This document shows, one piece after another, positions 8,206 to 15,953 of a stretch of DNA of 64,000 nt; position 1 is the first letter of the stretch; the number at the start of each line of letters is the position of its first letter. Location: assembly GCA_965200795.1 (NCBI GenBank), contig CBDAVB010000018.1, positions 186,001 through 250,000 of the forward strand. The letters run 5' to 3'. A model generated the notes under the pieces. That model was not told the DNA's origin and did not search any database. It saw nothing but the letters and a program-made list of their open reading frames with translations. The position numbers and the translations under genes were made by a program. Source of the stretch: Parashewanella sp965200795 (lineage in GTDB: Bacteria > Pseudomonadota > Gammaproteobacteria > Enterobacterales > Shewanellaceae).

Positions 8206-8604
8206 ATGAACGACATTATTGATCAGCTGCGAGATGTCAGCATCGACACCGCGTTTGCGTTAGAACTTCCGACCTTTGATCAATTAGTTGAAGTGGAGGA
8301 GCAAATCTTAATCCCGCTTCCCGGCGCGTTAAAAGAATATTTATTAGAAGCCAGTAATGTGATTTACGGCAATATTGAACCCGTGACCGCCGCCGACCCG
8401 GGCTCTCACACCTATCTGCCGGAAGTGACCAGTTACGCATGGTCAATCGGCTTACCAAGGGATCAGATTGCCGTCTGCCGGGTGGGCGACAATTTTTACT
8501 GTATCGATCAGCAAGGTGAGATCCGCTATTGGCAAAACGGACGCTTCACCGGACAATGGGAACACTTCTGGCAATGGGCGGAAGAAGTCTGGCTGGAAAA
8601 ATAG
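8206..8604 (+). CDS. SMI1/KNR4 (SUKH) family protein
   Basis: A 132-aa SUKH-superfamily protein. It follows the family pattern: an N-terminal helix, E-VEEQILIPLPGALKEYLL, then a Gly/Asn-rich segment, PEVTSYAW, and a C-terminal W-rich tail (WEHFWQWAEEVW). Close-looking orthologues occur as a conserved single gene in Pseudomonas and relatives, so a housekeeping role is as likely as toxin immunity, the role known for many SUKH proteins. No toxin gene lies beside it. Start is ATG at 8206; the upstream CCCGGATAAAA gives only a GGA-type site. Confidence 0.75.
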   Translation: MNDIIDQLRDVSIDTAFALELPTFDQLVEVEEQILIPLPGALKEYLLEASNVIYGNIEPVTAADPGSHTYLPEVTSYAWSIGLPRDQIAVCRVGDNFYCIDQQGEIRYWQNGRFTGQWEHFWQWAEEVWLEK

Positions 8605-8776
8605 CTTTTTCCCGGTGATCACGCTCAGGCTGTGGCATCTGCCCTGCCGCGGCCGCTTTATTTTCGCGGACGGGGTCGTTTTTGTCTGAAGCCGGTGCCA
8701 TGCGTCCGCGAACCACGCATTTTGCGTTCGGCGGCTCGCAAGTGCCGCCGCTTACGGGTATAACATGATGTATTTT

Positions 8777-9991
8777 TTACATTATCCCCATAGGGCTTAG
8801 CATCGCCGCGCCTGTCATTCCGTCCGGCTCAGCTTGTAACTGAGCCAGCCGCGAGGAAAGCTCTTTGTGCCTGATTTTCAGACGCTTAAGCTCGTATTGA
8901 TTCACATTTAAGGTAAGCTTAAATCGCCGTAAATTAACGGAATTACTTATTGAATCCAAGACAGGCAGTGCATTTGCTCCGGATAAATACCGCGCACTTT
9001 CTGAATGAAGCTGATCACAAAGCCCTAGAAGTCGCTCTTTATGCGGTGAAGAAAGTGATTGTGAATAAAGCAATATGTAATCAAGTTCTGCTGAGCGTTC
9101 GTAATCTTCAGTGTCATTATTTACTTGTGATTCCGGCGCCGGTTCTCCGGCGGCCCCGGAAGCTGACTCTAATCGCTGAATTTTAGTTTCAATAACGAAT
9201 ATCTTTTTTTGATAATAATCAATTTCAGACTTAATGTTATTCAGCTGACTTAATTGACCAGCATCCAGATGTGTTTTCAGGTAATCATTTATTTTTTCAT
9301 TTAAACATTCCCGCTTATTTATTAACTTTTCGCATAATCGCAAATAGGGCTCCTGAGAACGCTCCGGTAATTCCCCGATTAAAGTCTTAAGGCCTCGGGT
9401 TAGTCTATGAAAGTCCGGATACAACGGAACGGACATCAGTAATGCCTTACCGCACCCGTCAGATTCTGTTCGCCGATGAACGACAGGATTATACTGAGGC
9501 ATCATTCTCCAGTTAAACATATGTCCACTGCCGCACTCTGTCCGTATGAAATTAAGAGCATCAGCTACGGCATAGTCAATAAGGCTGGTGAACAATTTAA
9601 AATTTAACTCCTGCGTATTCTGGTGTTGTTGTCTTACCTCTTTTGCCGCTGACCAAAGCCAAAAATATAAAGCCCCGTCCTGTTCCAGTAACGCTTGACA
9701 CACTTTTTGATGTGAAACATCGACTTTATTGTCTCTTTTATAAGCCGTCAGAAACTCTTTTAGCATATTGTATTTCTTTAAGTCATCAGGCGTTTTGAAT
9801 ATTAATTTGGCACGTCCTGTATACTTTCTCGCATTAAGCAGATTTTGCGCATTGTGTCGTGTTAATTCGATTAATGCGTCGTCTGCCGTAATGACATCGG
9901 ATTTAACAGGAGGAGCCGCGGAATAAGAGCATTGAGTTGAACTGACATAATTTCCGGGAAAGTGCCGCAATCCTGATGCAACAGTCGTCAT
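8777..9991 (-). CDS. Unrecognised 404-aa protein with coiled coil
   Basis: No family recognised. No signal peptide or membrane segment. Residues 60-200 are a mixed helical region. Residues 205-280 and 360-395 have heptad-like hydrophobic spacing with many charged residues (for example LNNIKSEIDYYQKKIFVIETKI), pointing to two coiled-coil segments separated by a short acidic, disordered stretch. ATG start at 9991 with GAGG 7 nt upstream. It is a lone gene between the SUKH gene and a convergently unrelated HTH gene. Composition and isolation resemble the other orphan proteins here. Confidence 0.6.
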   Translation of the reverse strand: MTTVASGLRHFPGNYVSSTQCSYSAAPPVKSDVITADDALIELTRHNAQNLLNARKYTGRAKLIFKTPDDLKKYNMLKEFLTAYKRDNKVDVSHQKVCQALLEQDGALYFWLWSAAKEVRQQHQNTQELNFKLFTSLIDYAVADALNFIRTECGSGHMFNWRMMPQYNPVVHRRTESDGCGKALLMSVPLYPDFHRLTRGLKTLIGELPERSQEPYLRLCEKLINKRECLNEKINDYLKTHLDAGQLSQLNNIKSEIDYYQKKIFVIETKIQRLESASGAAGEPAPESQVNNDTEDYERSAELDYILLYSQSLSSPHKERLLGLCDQLHSESARYLSGANALPVLDSISNSVNLRRFKLTLNVNQYELKRLKIRHKELSSRLAQLQAEPDGMTGAAMLSPMGIM

Positions 9992-10142
9992 AAATTACCT
10001 CAAATTTTTGCTGCAGCGTTAAATTCGAAAAGCTATTTTCGCTTAAATTCTATTTTTTTGTTGTTGATATAATTAATTCTAAATTAAAATTTATTAACTT
10101 GACTTTATTCATTAAAAGCTGCTTAAGGGACAATAAATTCGT

Positions 10143-10148
10143 TATAAT
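10143..10148 (+). promoter_or_regulatory. -10 element TATAAT before the HTH gene
   Basis: A perfect TATAAT hexamer 31 nt upstream of the chosen start. The -35 position at 17 bp spacing is poor (TGCTTA), so this is a partial promoter match. Confidence 0.35.
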
Positions 10149-10179
10149 CCCGCCTGTTTCAGTTTATTACGGATTTATC

Positions 10180-10683
10180 ATGTCCAGGTTTGCACCTTTA
10201 AACCACATTGAAGCGTCAGCGCTTCGCCGGTCATTATCATTGACCCGGCAACAACTCGCCGGACTCACCGGACAACCCGTTGAGGATGTGATTGCCTGGG
10301 AAAACGGCGAGAAGCCGATGCCGGGACAGGTCGAAAAAAAGTTATTCGAAATTGATTACTTAATTGAAATGCAAGTGGTCAATACCTGTGACGGTATTGA
10401 AGCGTTATTTAAAAAAGAGCCAAAGCGACGTCTGGCCTTTGTGGTTTATCCGACTCAGGCGATTTATATTCAATACAATCCTGAATTTGTCAGCTCACTG
10501 CCTTTAGCTGAGTTATACAACACTTCAGCGTGGCGTATTAAAAAAGAATGTAAGCTGGTTTTAGAGGCTGATGTGACTCTGGTGCCGTTAGACGTGGAAG
10601 CGTACAAAGCTTATCGTGAGCAAAACGGCCTGAAAGAAAGCCGTGAGAGCCGGGCTAAATGGGCGGCGACACAATTAAAATAA
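10180..10683 (+). CDS. HTH (lambda repressor-like) protein, DUF4447-like
   Basis: A 167-aa protein whose first 60 residues form a Cro/C1-like helix-turn-helix: ALRRSLSLTRQQLAGLTGQ followed by VEDVIAWENGEKPMP, with the W-NGE turn typical of the YdiL/DUF4447 group. The remaining 100 residues form a separate domain with no metal or ligand motif I can name. ATG at 10180 is chosen because it gives the conserved MSRFAPL start right before the HTH and sits behind the TATAAT at 10143; an upstream TTG-initiated frame would begin ahead of that promoter. It stands alone. Likely DNA-binding; targets unknown. Confidence 0.7.
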   Translation: MSRFAPLNHIEASALRRSLSLTRQQLAGLTGQPVEDVIAWENGEKPMPGQVEKKLFEIDYLIEMQVVNTCDGIEALFKKEPKRRLAFVVYPTQAIYIQYNPEFVSSLPLAELYNTSAWRIKKECKLVLEADVTLVPLDVEAYKAYREQNGLKESRESRAKWAATQLK

Positions 10684-10859
10684 GCCGGTTCAATCTTTGA
10701 GTCAGTCATTTTCCGGCTCAGCTGTTCTTATCTCTTTCGCTCCGGTTTTCCCGTGAAATCAATGTAACCGTAAAAAAATCAATTAATAACCATAGTATGC
10801 CAACCATAGTACGCCGGAGTGTGTTTCAGCACGCGGTAAGTTCCTTATTGCGGGAGTGA

Positions 10860-11504
10860 TTAATCACCCCGGCTTTCCCGCTCTTGCATCGCCTGCCTGC
10901 CCCTGTCGACGGCAATGGAAAAAGATTCTCTTTCCGTCATTACATTCATAAAACGCTTTAACTTGTGAGGAATGTCCTGCTCAAAAGCATCCGCCCATAA
11001 CAGCGTCTGCGCCAGCATAATATCGGCCACGGTGATGTAAATACCGAATAAATACTTAGTGTCCGGCATCATGCTTTCGGCAAGCGCCGCGGCTTTATCA
11101 AATTCCCACTTAGCTGCCGGTAAGACCTCATTAACCCGAATTTCCTCCGGCAAAGCGAATTTATGTTTTCCCATGAGCCATAATGCCTGCTCAAGTTCAG
11201 TGGTGATAAAACTCATCCATTGATGATGCTTAGCTCGTGCCTCACTGCTCTCCTGCGGCAAAAAAACATTAGCGCCGTATTTCTCGCAGAGATACAGATT
11301 AATCGCCGCGGATTCGGTTAATACCAGATCGTCATCAACCAGAACCGGTATCTTACCGCTTGGATTTAAGGATAAAAACGCCTCACTTCGATTATCACTT
11401 TTCGCGAAGTCGATATATTCAAACTGCCAGGCAAGACCGAGCTCCTCAAGCATCCACGAGACTCTTAACGCTCTGCTTCTGGGTGTACCGTATAATGTAA
11501 TCAT
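10860..11504 (-). CDS. Glutathione S-transferase family protein
   Basis: Cytosolic GST-fold protein, 214 aa. The N-terminal thioredoxin-like domain begins ITLYGTPRSRALRVSWMLEELGL with the catalytic-region Ser/Arg, then NPSGKIPVL (cis-Pro) and the glutathione-gamma-glutamyl site LTESAAINLYL (E-S motif). The all-helical C-terminal domain covers about 90-205, with YITVADIMLAQTL as the N-capping box. ATG at 11504. Reaction-specific function cannot be told from sequence. A MITE-like element lies 20 nt upstream of the start, so its promoter region overlaps the element. Confidence 0.85.
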   Translation of the reverse strand: MITLYGTPRSRALRVSWMLEELGLAWQFEYIDFAKSDNRSEAFLSLNPSGKIPVLVDDDLVLTESAAINLYLCEKYGANVFLPQESSEARAKHHQWMSFITTELEQALWLMGKHKFALPEEIRVNEVLPAAKWEFDKAAALAESMMPDTKYLFGIYITVADIMLAQTLLWADAFEQDIPHKLKRFMNVMTERESFSIAVDRGRQAMQERESRGD

Positions 11505-11524
11505 CTTAAATTCCTTCGGTTAGT

Positions 11525-11684
11525 GAGTAGCCGACTGTAAGTTTTTTCACTTTCCTGACGCCCATCTTGAGCACCGGGCGGCGTTATTCTTGCTCCAGAG
11601 ACTGCCGGTATTACCGCGAACAGTACTTTGCAGAGCACTTAACCCGAACACCAAAAATATCAAAAAACTTATAGTCAGGTTCTC
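11525..11684 (-). mobile_element. MITE-like element, copy A (type I)
   Basis: A ~160-bp non-coding element ending in inverted repeats: GTAGCCGACTGTAAGTTTTTTC on the left and the complement of GAACCTGACTATAAGTTTTTTG on the right. Internal blocks (CCTGACGCCCATCTTGAGCAC, TGCCGGTATTACCG, GAGCACTTAACCCGAAC) match copies at 14645 and 19071, in opposite orientation. No reading frame for a transposase. Confidence 0.7.
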
Positions 11685-11729
11685 AGGCGTGGTAAGATCT
11701 CACTACTGACCCTAACTTAACTAATCACA

Positions 11730-12422
11730 GTGCGTTTAGACAAATTTATTTGCGAAACAACAGAGTTAACTCGCAGTCAGGCCAGGAAAGCGTTAAAGAG
11801 GGGTGACATTACTTGTGACGGCGTCGCGGTAAAAGATCCGGCTTTTAAAGTCTCACCGAATACCGAAATATTATTTGATGATCAGCCCCTGGAGCTCACA
11901 GGCGATCGCTACATTATGATGAATAAACCCGCGGATACCATTTGCTCAAATATTGATGAATATTATCCGTCAGTACTTTCATTCCTTGATGTTCCGAAAA
12001 CTGAAGACTTACACATCGCGGGTCGTCTTGACGCTGATACCACAGGACTCGTGTTAATCACCAGCGATGGTCAGTGGTCGCATAAAATCACTTCGCCTAA
12101 GAAAAAACGCGGTAAGCGTTATGTTACTGAACTGGCTGATCGGATTGATGATTCAGCAATCCCTCTGTTTGCGGCAGGGATCCGGTTAAAAAGCGAAGAA
12201 GAACTGACCAAACCCGCTGAGCTTGAAATCCTCAATGAGCATATTGTGGCGCTCACCATTTACGAAGGTAAATACCATCAAGTTAAACGCATGTTCGCCG
12301 CTATCGGCAACAAGGTTACCGGCTTACATCGTGAAGCCATCGGTGAAATTGAACTTGATCAAGAACTTGAGCTTGGACAATGGCGTTATTTAACCGAGGC
12401 GGAGATAAATTCGATCAGGTAG
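11730..12422 (+). CDS. rsuA: 16S rRNA pseudouridine(516) synthase
   Basis: RsuA-family enzyme that converts U516 of 16S rRNA to pseudouridine. The S4 RNA-binding domain (1-60) starts MRLDKFI like E. coli RsuA. The catalytic motif AGRLDADTTGLVL gives nucleophile D101. DGQWSHKITSP and EGKYHQVKRMFAA-GN-V--LHRE are RsuA/RluE signatures. 230 aa against 231 in E. coli. The start is GTG at 11730; no good ribosome-binding site is seen. MITE copy A ends about 45 nt upstream and the fragment B begins 15 nt downstream of the stop. Confidence 0.92.
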   Translation: MRLDKFICETTELTRSQARKALKRGDITCDGVAVKDPAFKVSPNTEILFDDQPLELTGDRYIMMNKPADTICSNIDEYYPSVLSFLDVPKTEDLHIAGRLDADTTGLVLITSDGQWSHKITSPKKKRGKRYVTELADRIDDSAIPLFAAGIRLKSEEELTKPAELEILNEHIVALTIYEGKYHQVKRMFAAIGNKVTGLHREAIGEIELDQELELGQWRYLTEAEINSIR

Positions 12423-12433
12423 TGACTCAGAAA

Positions 12434-12466
12434 CTGTCCTGAAAAACTTATAGTCGGATACTCAGC
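12434..12466 (-). mobile_element. MITE-like element fragment (copy B)
   Basis: The sequence CCTGAAAAACTTATAGTCGGATACTC is one end of the MITE family. The other end and the interior are missing, so this is a solo terminus just past rsuA. Confidence 0.5.
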
Positions 12467-12545
12467 CGGGGACTTAACCCTAAACGTTCATGACAGGCAT
12501 GGTTCTTATGAGCGTTTAGGTTAAACAGCTCAGATGAAGATAAAA

Positions 12546-13493
12546 CTACAGCGATTTCTGATAAACCAGCTGCGCGCAAGCTAAGTCGGCAATGGCGCTG
12601 CCGACGGATTTGAAAAGCGTAATTTCATCGTCGCTTTGGCGGCCTGAAAGCTCCCCCTTACAAAGCTCACTGAGTTCAGCTTTAACATCGTCCAGCGAGA
12701 ACACGCCTTCATTGACGGGAATTAACAGCTCTCCGGCTTCGGCAAGACAATTGACTTTAGCATCAACAAATACACTTGATCGAGTGATGATGGTCGAATC
12801 ACACTCTCTTGCTGTTTTTAAGTGATTGCCGACTAAATCAATGTGGGTTCCGGCTTTTACTAACGAACCGTCAAACAACGGCTTTGGCGAGCGGGTGGCG
12901 CAACTGATAATGTCAGCCCATTGCACATCCTCATTAATATTGTCGGAAACCCCGGCTTCAATATCAGGCCGTTTAGCTTTAATCTCATTAATGACTTGCT
13001 CAACCTTAGCCGTACTTCGTCCCCAAACTTTAATCTGTTTGATATCCCTCACAGCGGTATGAGCCAGCGCCATATAAGAGGCAAGGTTACCCGTGCCGCA
13101 TAAGAGCAATTTTGAAGCGTCCTCGCGGGATAAAAACCGGCCTGCTAACCCTGATACCGCGGCCGTTCGCCAGTAGGTGGCCGATGTACCATCAACAATC
13201 GCCTGCGGCACGCCAGTTTTTCTGTCGAAAATCATGATCTGCGCGTAAATGCTTTTTAAATCTTCAGACTGCTTGGGATTATCAGGCAAATAAGTAAAGG
13301 CTTTTACTGCAATTGTCTCTTCACTCCATGAAGGTAAAACCGCGAAAGCGTCATGATTTTCCGGAGCGGGCTCTAGTTCGAACACTTGTCTTTGAGGCAT
13401 TCCAAAAGGCCGTGAAAAAGTTTTTTGCAGGGTATTGATGAGATCAGTGAAGTTAAGAGTCTGATGTACATCAGTTTCAGATAATAAAATCAA
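12546..13493 (-). CDS. Ornithine cyclodeaminase/mu-crystallin family protein
   Basis: NAD(P)-binding protein of the OCD/mu-crystallin family, 315 aa. Visible features: substrate-region K64 (VKAFTYLPDNP), the DGTSATYWRTAAVSGL segment with R109, and the dinucleotide loop CGTGNLA (132-138) followed by KVWGRS. Family members act as ornithine cyclodeaminase, alanine dehydrogenase, or 1-pyrroline-2-carboxylate/ketimine reductase. The sequence does not decide between these, and reductase activity is at least as likely as cyclodeaminase. ATG start at 13493. Flanked by MITE fragments on both sides. Confidence 0.85.
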   Translation of the reverse strand: MILLSETDVHQTLNFTDLINTLQKTFSRPFGMPQRQVFELEPAPENHDAFAVLPSWSEETIAVKAFTYLPDNPKQSEDLKSIYAQIMIFDRKTGVPQAIVDGTSATYWRTAAVSGLAGRFLSREDASKLLLCGTGNLASYMALAHTAVRDIKQIKVWGRSTAKVEQVINEIKAKRPDIEAGVSDNINEDVQWADIISCATRSPKPLFDGSLVKAGTHIDLVGNHLKTARECDSTIITRSSVFVDAKVNCLAEAGELLIPVNEGVFSLDDVKAELSELCKGELSGRQSDDEITLFKSVGSAIADLACAQLVYQKSL

Positions 13494-13567
13494 AGTCGTC
13501 TCCGCCGGAACATTTTGTATACTTTATACCTAAATGGCTTGAAATCCAATTAATTAGTAACCGACTA

Positions 13568-13729
13568 AGTCGCTGACGATAAGTTTCTCCGGAATTCTGG
13601 TGCTCAGATTTGGCGCGATACAAGGCGCGATGCAGGGAGCACAGCCGCAGCTATGTAAACGAAGCCGCTACTCCGTAGCGCGTTAAAGACGGGCATCAAA
13701 AAATGTCAGAAAACTTATGGTCAGCTACT
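13568..13729 (+). mobile_element. MITE-like element, copy C (type II)
   Basis: 162 bp, with ends AGTCGCTGACGATAAGTTTCT and the complement of AGTAGCTGACCATAAGTTTT. Almost the whole length aligns to copy E at 15756-15916, including GGCGCGATACAAGGCGCG, AGCTATGTAA-CGAAG and GTAAAGACGGGCATCAAAAA-TGTCAGAAAACTTATGG in both. Non-coding. Confidence 0.75.
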
Positions 13730-13773
13730 GAACATTCTGTTCAGGGACGGTTTCTTAACGCAAGAATCATACG

Positions 13774-14016
13774 CTACGACTCCGGACGGTTATTTTCTTT
13801 TCTGAGCTTAATAAGATGATACACATTCACTAAACATCCGAAACCATTCATAACCGCTACAGGCCAGGCTGAGATCGCTATGCCGTAAAGCGTGAACAGA
13901 AAGCACCCTGAAAAGTTGACGACTCTGAGAGGAACAATGTTCTTCATCATCAGGGATACGGCAACAAACACAGAGGCCGTGTATCCCATGATTTCAATGC
14001 CATTTAACGAGTCCAT
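13774..14016 (-). CDS. Small YgjV-like inner-membrane protein
   Basis: An 80-aa hydrophobic protein with two to three predicted transmembrane helices (about 9-26, 32-50 and 52-68) and a basic cytoplasmic tail (KLRKENNRPES). The pattern IMGYTASVFVAVSLMMKNIV-LR--N--GC--F-LYG resembles the N-terminal half of YgjV-type proteins. 8 nt downstream of the GST gene on the same strand, so probably co-transcribed with it. Function unknown. Confidence 0.65.
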   Translation of the reverse strand: MDSLNGIEIMGYTASVFVAVSLMMKNIVPLRVVNFSGCFLFTLYGIAISAWPVAVMNGFGCLVNVYHLIKLRKENNRPES

Positions 14017-14024
14017 AGAAGCCT

Positions 14025-14627
14025 CTATTTTGGGTGTGTTTCTTTAAACCACGGCCGTGTTAATTGTTCGTTTATCCAATCCGCTAAATTCGGCGCACCG
14101 GAGCGCCAGCCAAGCCGCGGAAACCTGAAATCAGCGTATGACAGAGCACAGACCAAAACCAGCCGCTCCGCGGTTAACTCGCCGGACTCAAAAAGGCGGG
14201 GCTTGACGGACTCAATATGCCGTGCCGTCCTTAAAATGGCGGATTCAAATCTTTGCGTCCAGAACGGTGACCGTACGCCCTCGTCTTCACGCATCTGCTC
14301 CTGGCGTAAACCGACGGCGCTGTCCATCAGCCCTTTTACCATTGAGAAGTCTGTCGCACGTTCCCAGCTGTGCTCCTGACCGAATAATTTATTACCTCCG
14401 TGAGTCGCGTCCAGATAACGAAGGATCACCTCACTGTCAAATACCGGGCGTTTATCATCAAAAATGAGACAAGGAATTTTAGCCAGCGGATTGGCGTCCG
14501 CCAGCCGGCCCGGATTTTCAAACGGATTAGCGATTACCTCATTGATGTTATCAATCCTCAGGTAACGAATCGCGACTCTCGGCGCTCTGGCATAAGGTGA
14601 AGCCAGAGAATATAACAAGGTTGACAT
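14025..14627 (-). CDS. Glutathione S-transferase family protein
   Basis: A 200-aa GST-fold protein: the N-terminus LLYSLASPYARAPRVAI has the Ser active-site region (SPYAR), then NPLAKIPCL (cis-Pro) and DSEVILRYLD (the E/D-S glutathione site). The C-terminal helical domain includes LVCALSYADFRFPRLGWR. YfcF/YibF-like in style. ATG at 14627. Forms a two-gene unit with the small membrane protein that follows; MITE copy D lies just upstream. Confidence 0.83.
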   Translation of the reverse strand: MSTLLYSLASPYARAPRVAIRYLRIDNINEVIANPFENPGRLADANPLAKIPCLIFDDKRPVFDSEVILRYLDATHGGNKLFGQEHSWERATDFSMVKGLMDSAVGLRQEQMREDEGVRSPFWTQRFESAILRTARHIESVKPRLFESGELTAERLVLVCALSYADFRFPRLGWRSGAPNLADWINEQLTRPWFKETHPK

Positions 14628-14644
14628 AATTCCCCCGGAAGATA

Positions 14645-14800
14645 AGCGCCTGACTATAAATATTCCGATAATTCTGACGTTCGGGTTAAGTGCTCCGCAA
14701 GGCGCTCTAACTCATAATACCGGCGGTAATTCAAGCGAGAGTAACACCGCAAAGCGCTTAAGAAGGACGCCAAAAAGTAAAAAAACGATAGCCGGGTACT
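14645..14800 (+). mobile_element. MITE-like element, copy D (type I)
   Basis: About 156 bp. The left end is GCCTGACTATAAATATTCCG; the right end is the complement of AAGTACCCGGCTATCGTTTTTTTACTTTTTGGCG. Interior blocks (GTTAAGTGCTCCGCAAGGCGCTC, AATACCGGCGGTAATTCAAGCGAGAGTAAC) align with copy F. Its right end abuts the fpr stop codon (14803-14805). Confidence 0.7.
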
Positions 14801-14802
14801 TA

Positions 14803-15549
14803 TTACCAATACTTTTCCACCGTGATGTTACCCGGCGCGCGGCGTAAATTTTTTTTCAATCCTCTATCGTATAAGACTTTTTGAGCATCGGTGATCATAC
14901 CCGGATTACCGCAAATGATGACCTGAGAATCCCGCGCTGTCAGCCGGGCACCCGCTAACCGCTCCAGCTCACCATCTGTTAACGCCTGCGGGATACGTTT
15001 TGACATGCCGCCCTCAAAACGCTCACGCGTCACTGAAATCACCAGCTTAAATTGCTCAGGATACTTTTGCTCATAAGATTTAAGTTGCTCAAAGTAAGCT
15101 AAATCAGCGACCTCTCTGACTCCGTACACCATAATGACTCTCGCGAACCGCTGCCAGGGTTCATCGGTTTCCATCATCGACAAAAACGGGCCGACCGCGG
15201 TTCCCGTGGCTAAAAACCATAAATCTTTCGCACTGTGATCTTCAGGCAATTCATCCAGCACCATAAAACCCGCGGCTTTTTTCGATACCTGGATCTCATC
15301 TCCGATCCGCAAGTTATGAAGCGCCGGAGATAACTGACCATCATCTACCGTTACAGCCAGTACTTCAACATAATTTTCTGTCGGTGAATTCACCAGTGAA
15401 TAGGCCCGGGCGATACGCTTATCATTCCGGATTTCGCTTAACTTAATGAACTGCCCCGCGATAAACGGCTCCACGTCAGCCGCGATTTTTAAGCTGAATA
15501 ATTTGTCGTTCCACTCGATACGTTTCATTACCTTTCCTGTCGTCCACAT
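14803..15549 (-). CDS. fpr: Ferredoxin(flavodoxin)-NADP reductase
   Basis: FAD enzyme exchanging electrons between NADPH and ferredoxin or flavodoxin. 248 aa, as E. coli Fpr. The FAD motif RAYSLVNSP, the NADP-binding WFLATGTAVGPFLSM, the CGNPGM segment, and the C-terminal N-TVEKYW ending (E. coli TAEHYW) are all present. ATG at 15549 chosen, with AAGGGG 8 nt upstream and the Fpr-like start W-TGKV; the longer frame adds 23 unconserved residues. Divergent from the FMN glutamate synthase-family gene. Confidence 0.93.
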   Translation of the reverse strand: MWTTGKVMKRIEWNDKLFSLKIAADVEPFIAGQFIKLSEIRNDKRIARAYSLVNSPTENYVEVLAVTVDDGQLSPALHNLRIGDEIQVSKKAAGFMVLDELPEDHSAKDLWFLATGTAVGPFLSMMETDEPWQRFARVIMVYGVREVADLAYFEQLKSYEQKYPEQFKLVISVTRERFEGGMSKRIPQALTDGELERLAGARLTARDSQVIICGNPGMITDAQKVLYDRGLKKNLRRAPGNITVEKYW

Positions 15550-15755
15550 AGTCAGCCCCTTAAGAATCGTCCGGATATTATGCTTGTGATATCTAAAACC
15601 AAACAGAGTAAAAAACAATCAAATATAACTATAGCTTTTTGTTGTTCTTGTTCATAATGATTAAGCTGATGAGATTTAATTCTAAATTAACATTTTATAC
15701 TCTTATAAACAGAACAAAACGCTGAATTTGATCTAGTCTTTTATCAGAGCCGATA

Positions 15756-15916
15756 AGTCGCTGACGATAAGTTTCTTCATAATTCTGGCGCTCAGATTTG
15801 CCGCGACACAAGGCGCGGTGCGGGAAGCATAGCCCAGGCTATGTAACCGAAGTCGCAACGCCGAAGCGCGGTAAAGACGGGCATCAAAAATGTCAGAAAA
15901 CTTATGGTCAGCTACT
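15756..15916 (+). mobile_element. MITE-like element, copy E (type II)
   Basis: 161 bp, ends AGTCGCTGACGATAAGTTTCT and the complement of AGTAGCTGACCATAAGTTTT, near-identical to copy C. It lies in the divergent fpr/glutamate-synthase-like intergenic region and ends 37 nt before the start codon at 15954, so it may have replaced or modified the native promoter. Confidence 0.75.
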
Positions 15917-15953
15917 TACCTGTGAGCGAAGGCATCAAGATAAGGAAACGCAT

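Noticed and set aside
8206..8604. Toxin-immunity pair with the SUKH protein
   Set aside because: No polymorphic toxin or nuclease domain gene is adjacent and the gene resembles a conserved single-gene SUKH in Pseudomonas.
15798..15953. N-terminal extension of the FMN glutamate synthase-family protein
   Set aside because: The extension is translated MITE sequence; a good ribosome-binding site precedes ATG at 15954, where family similarity begins.
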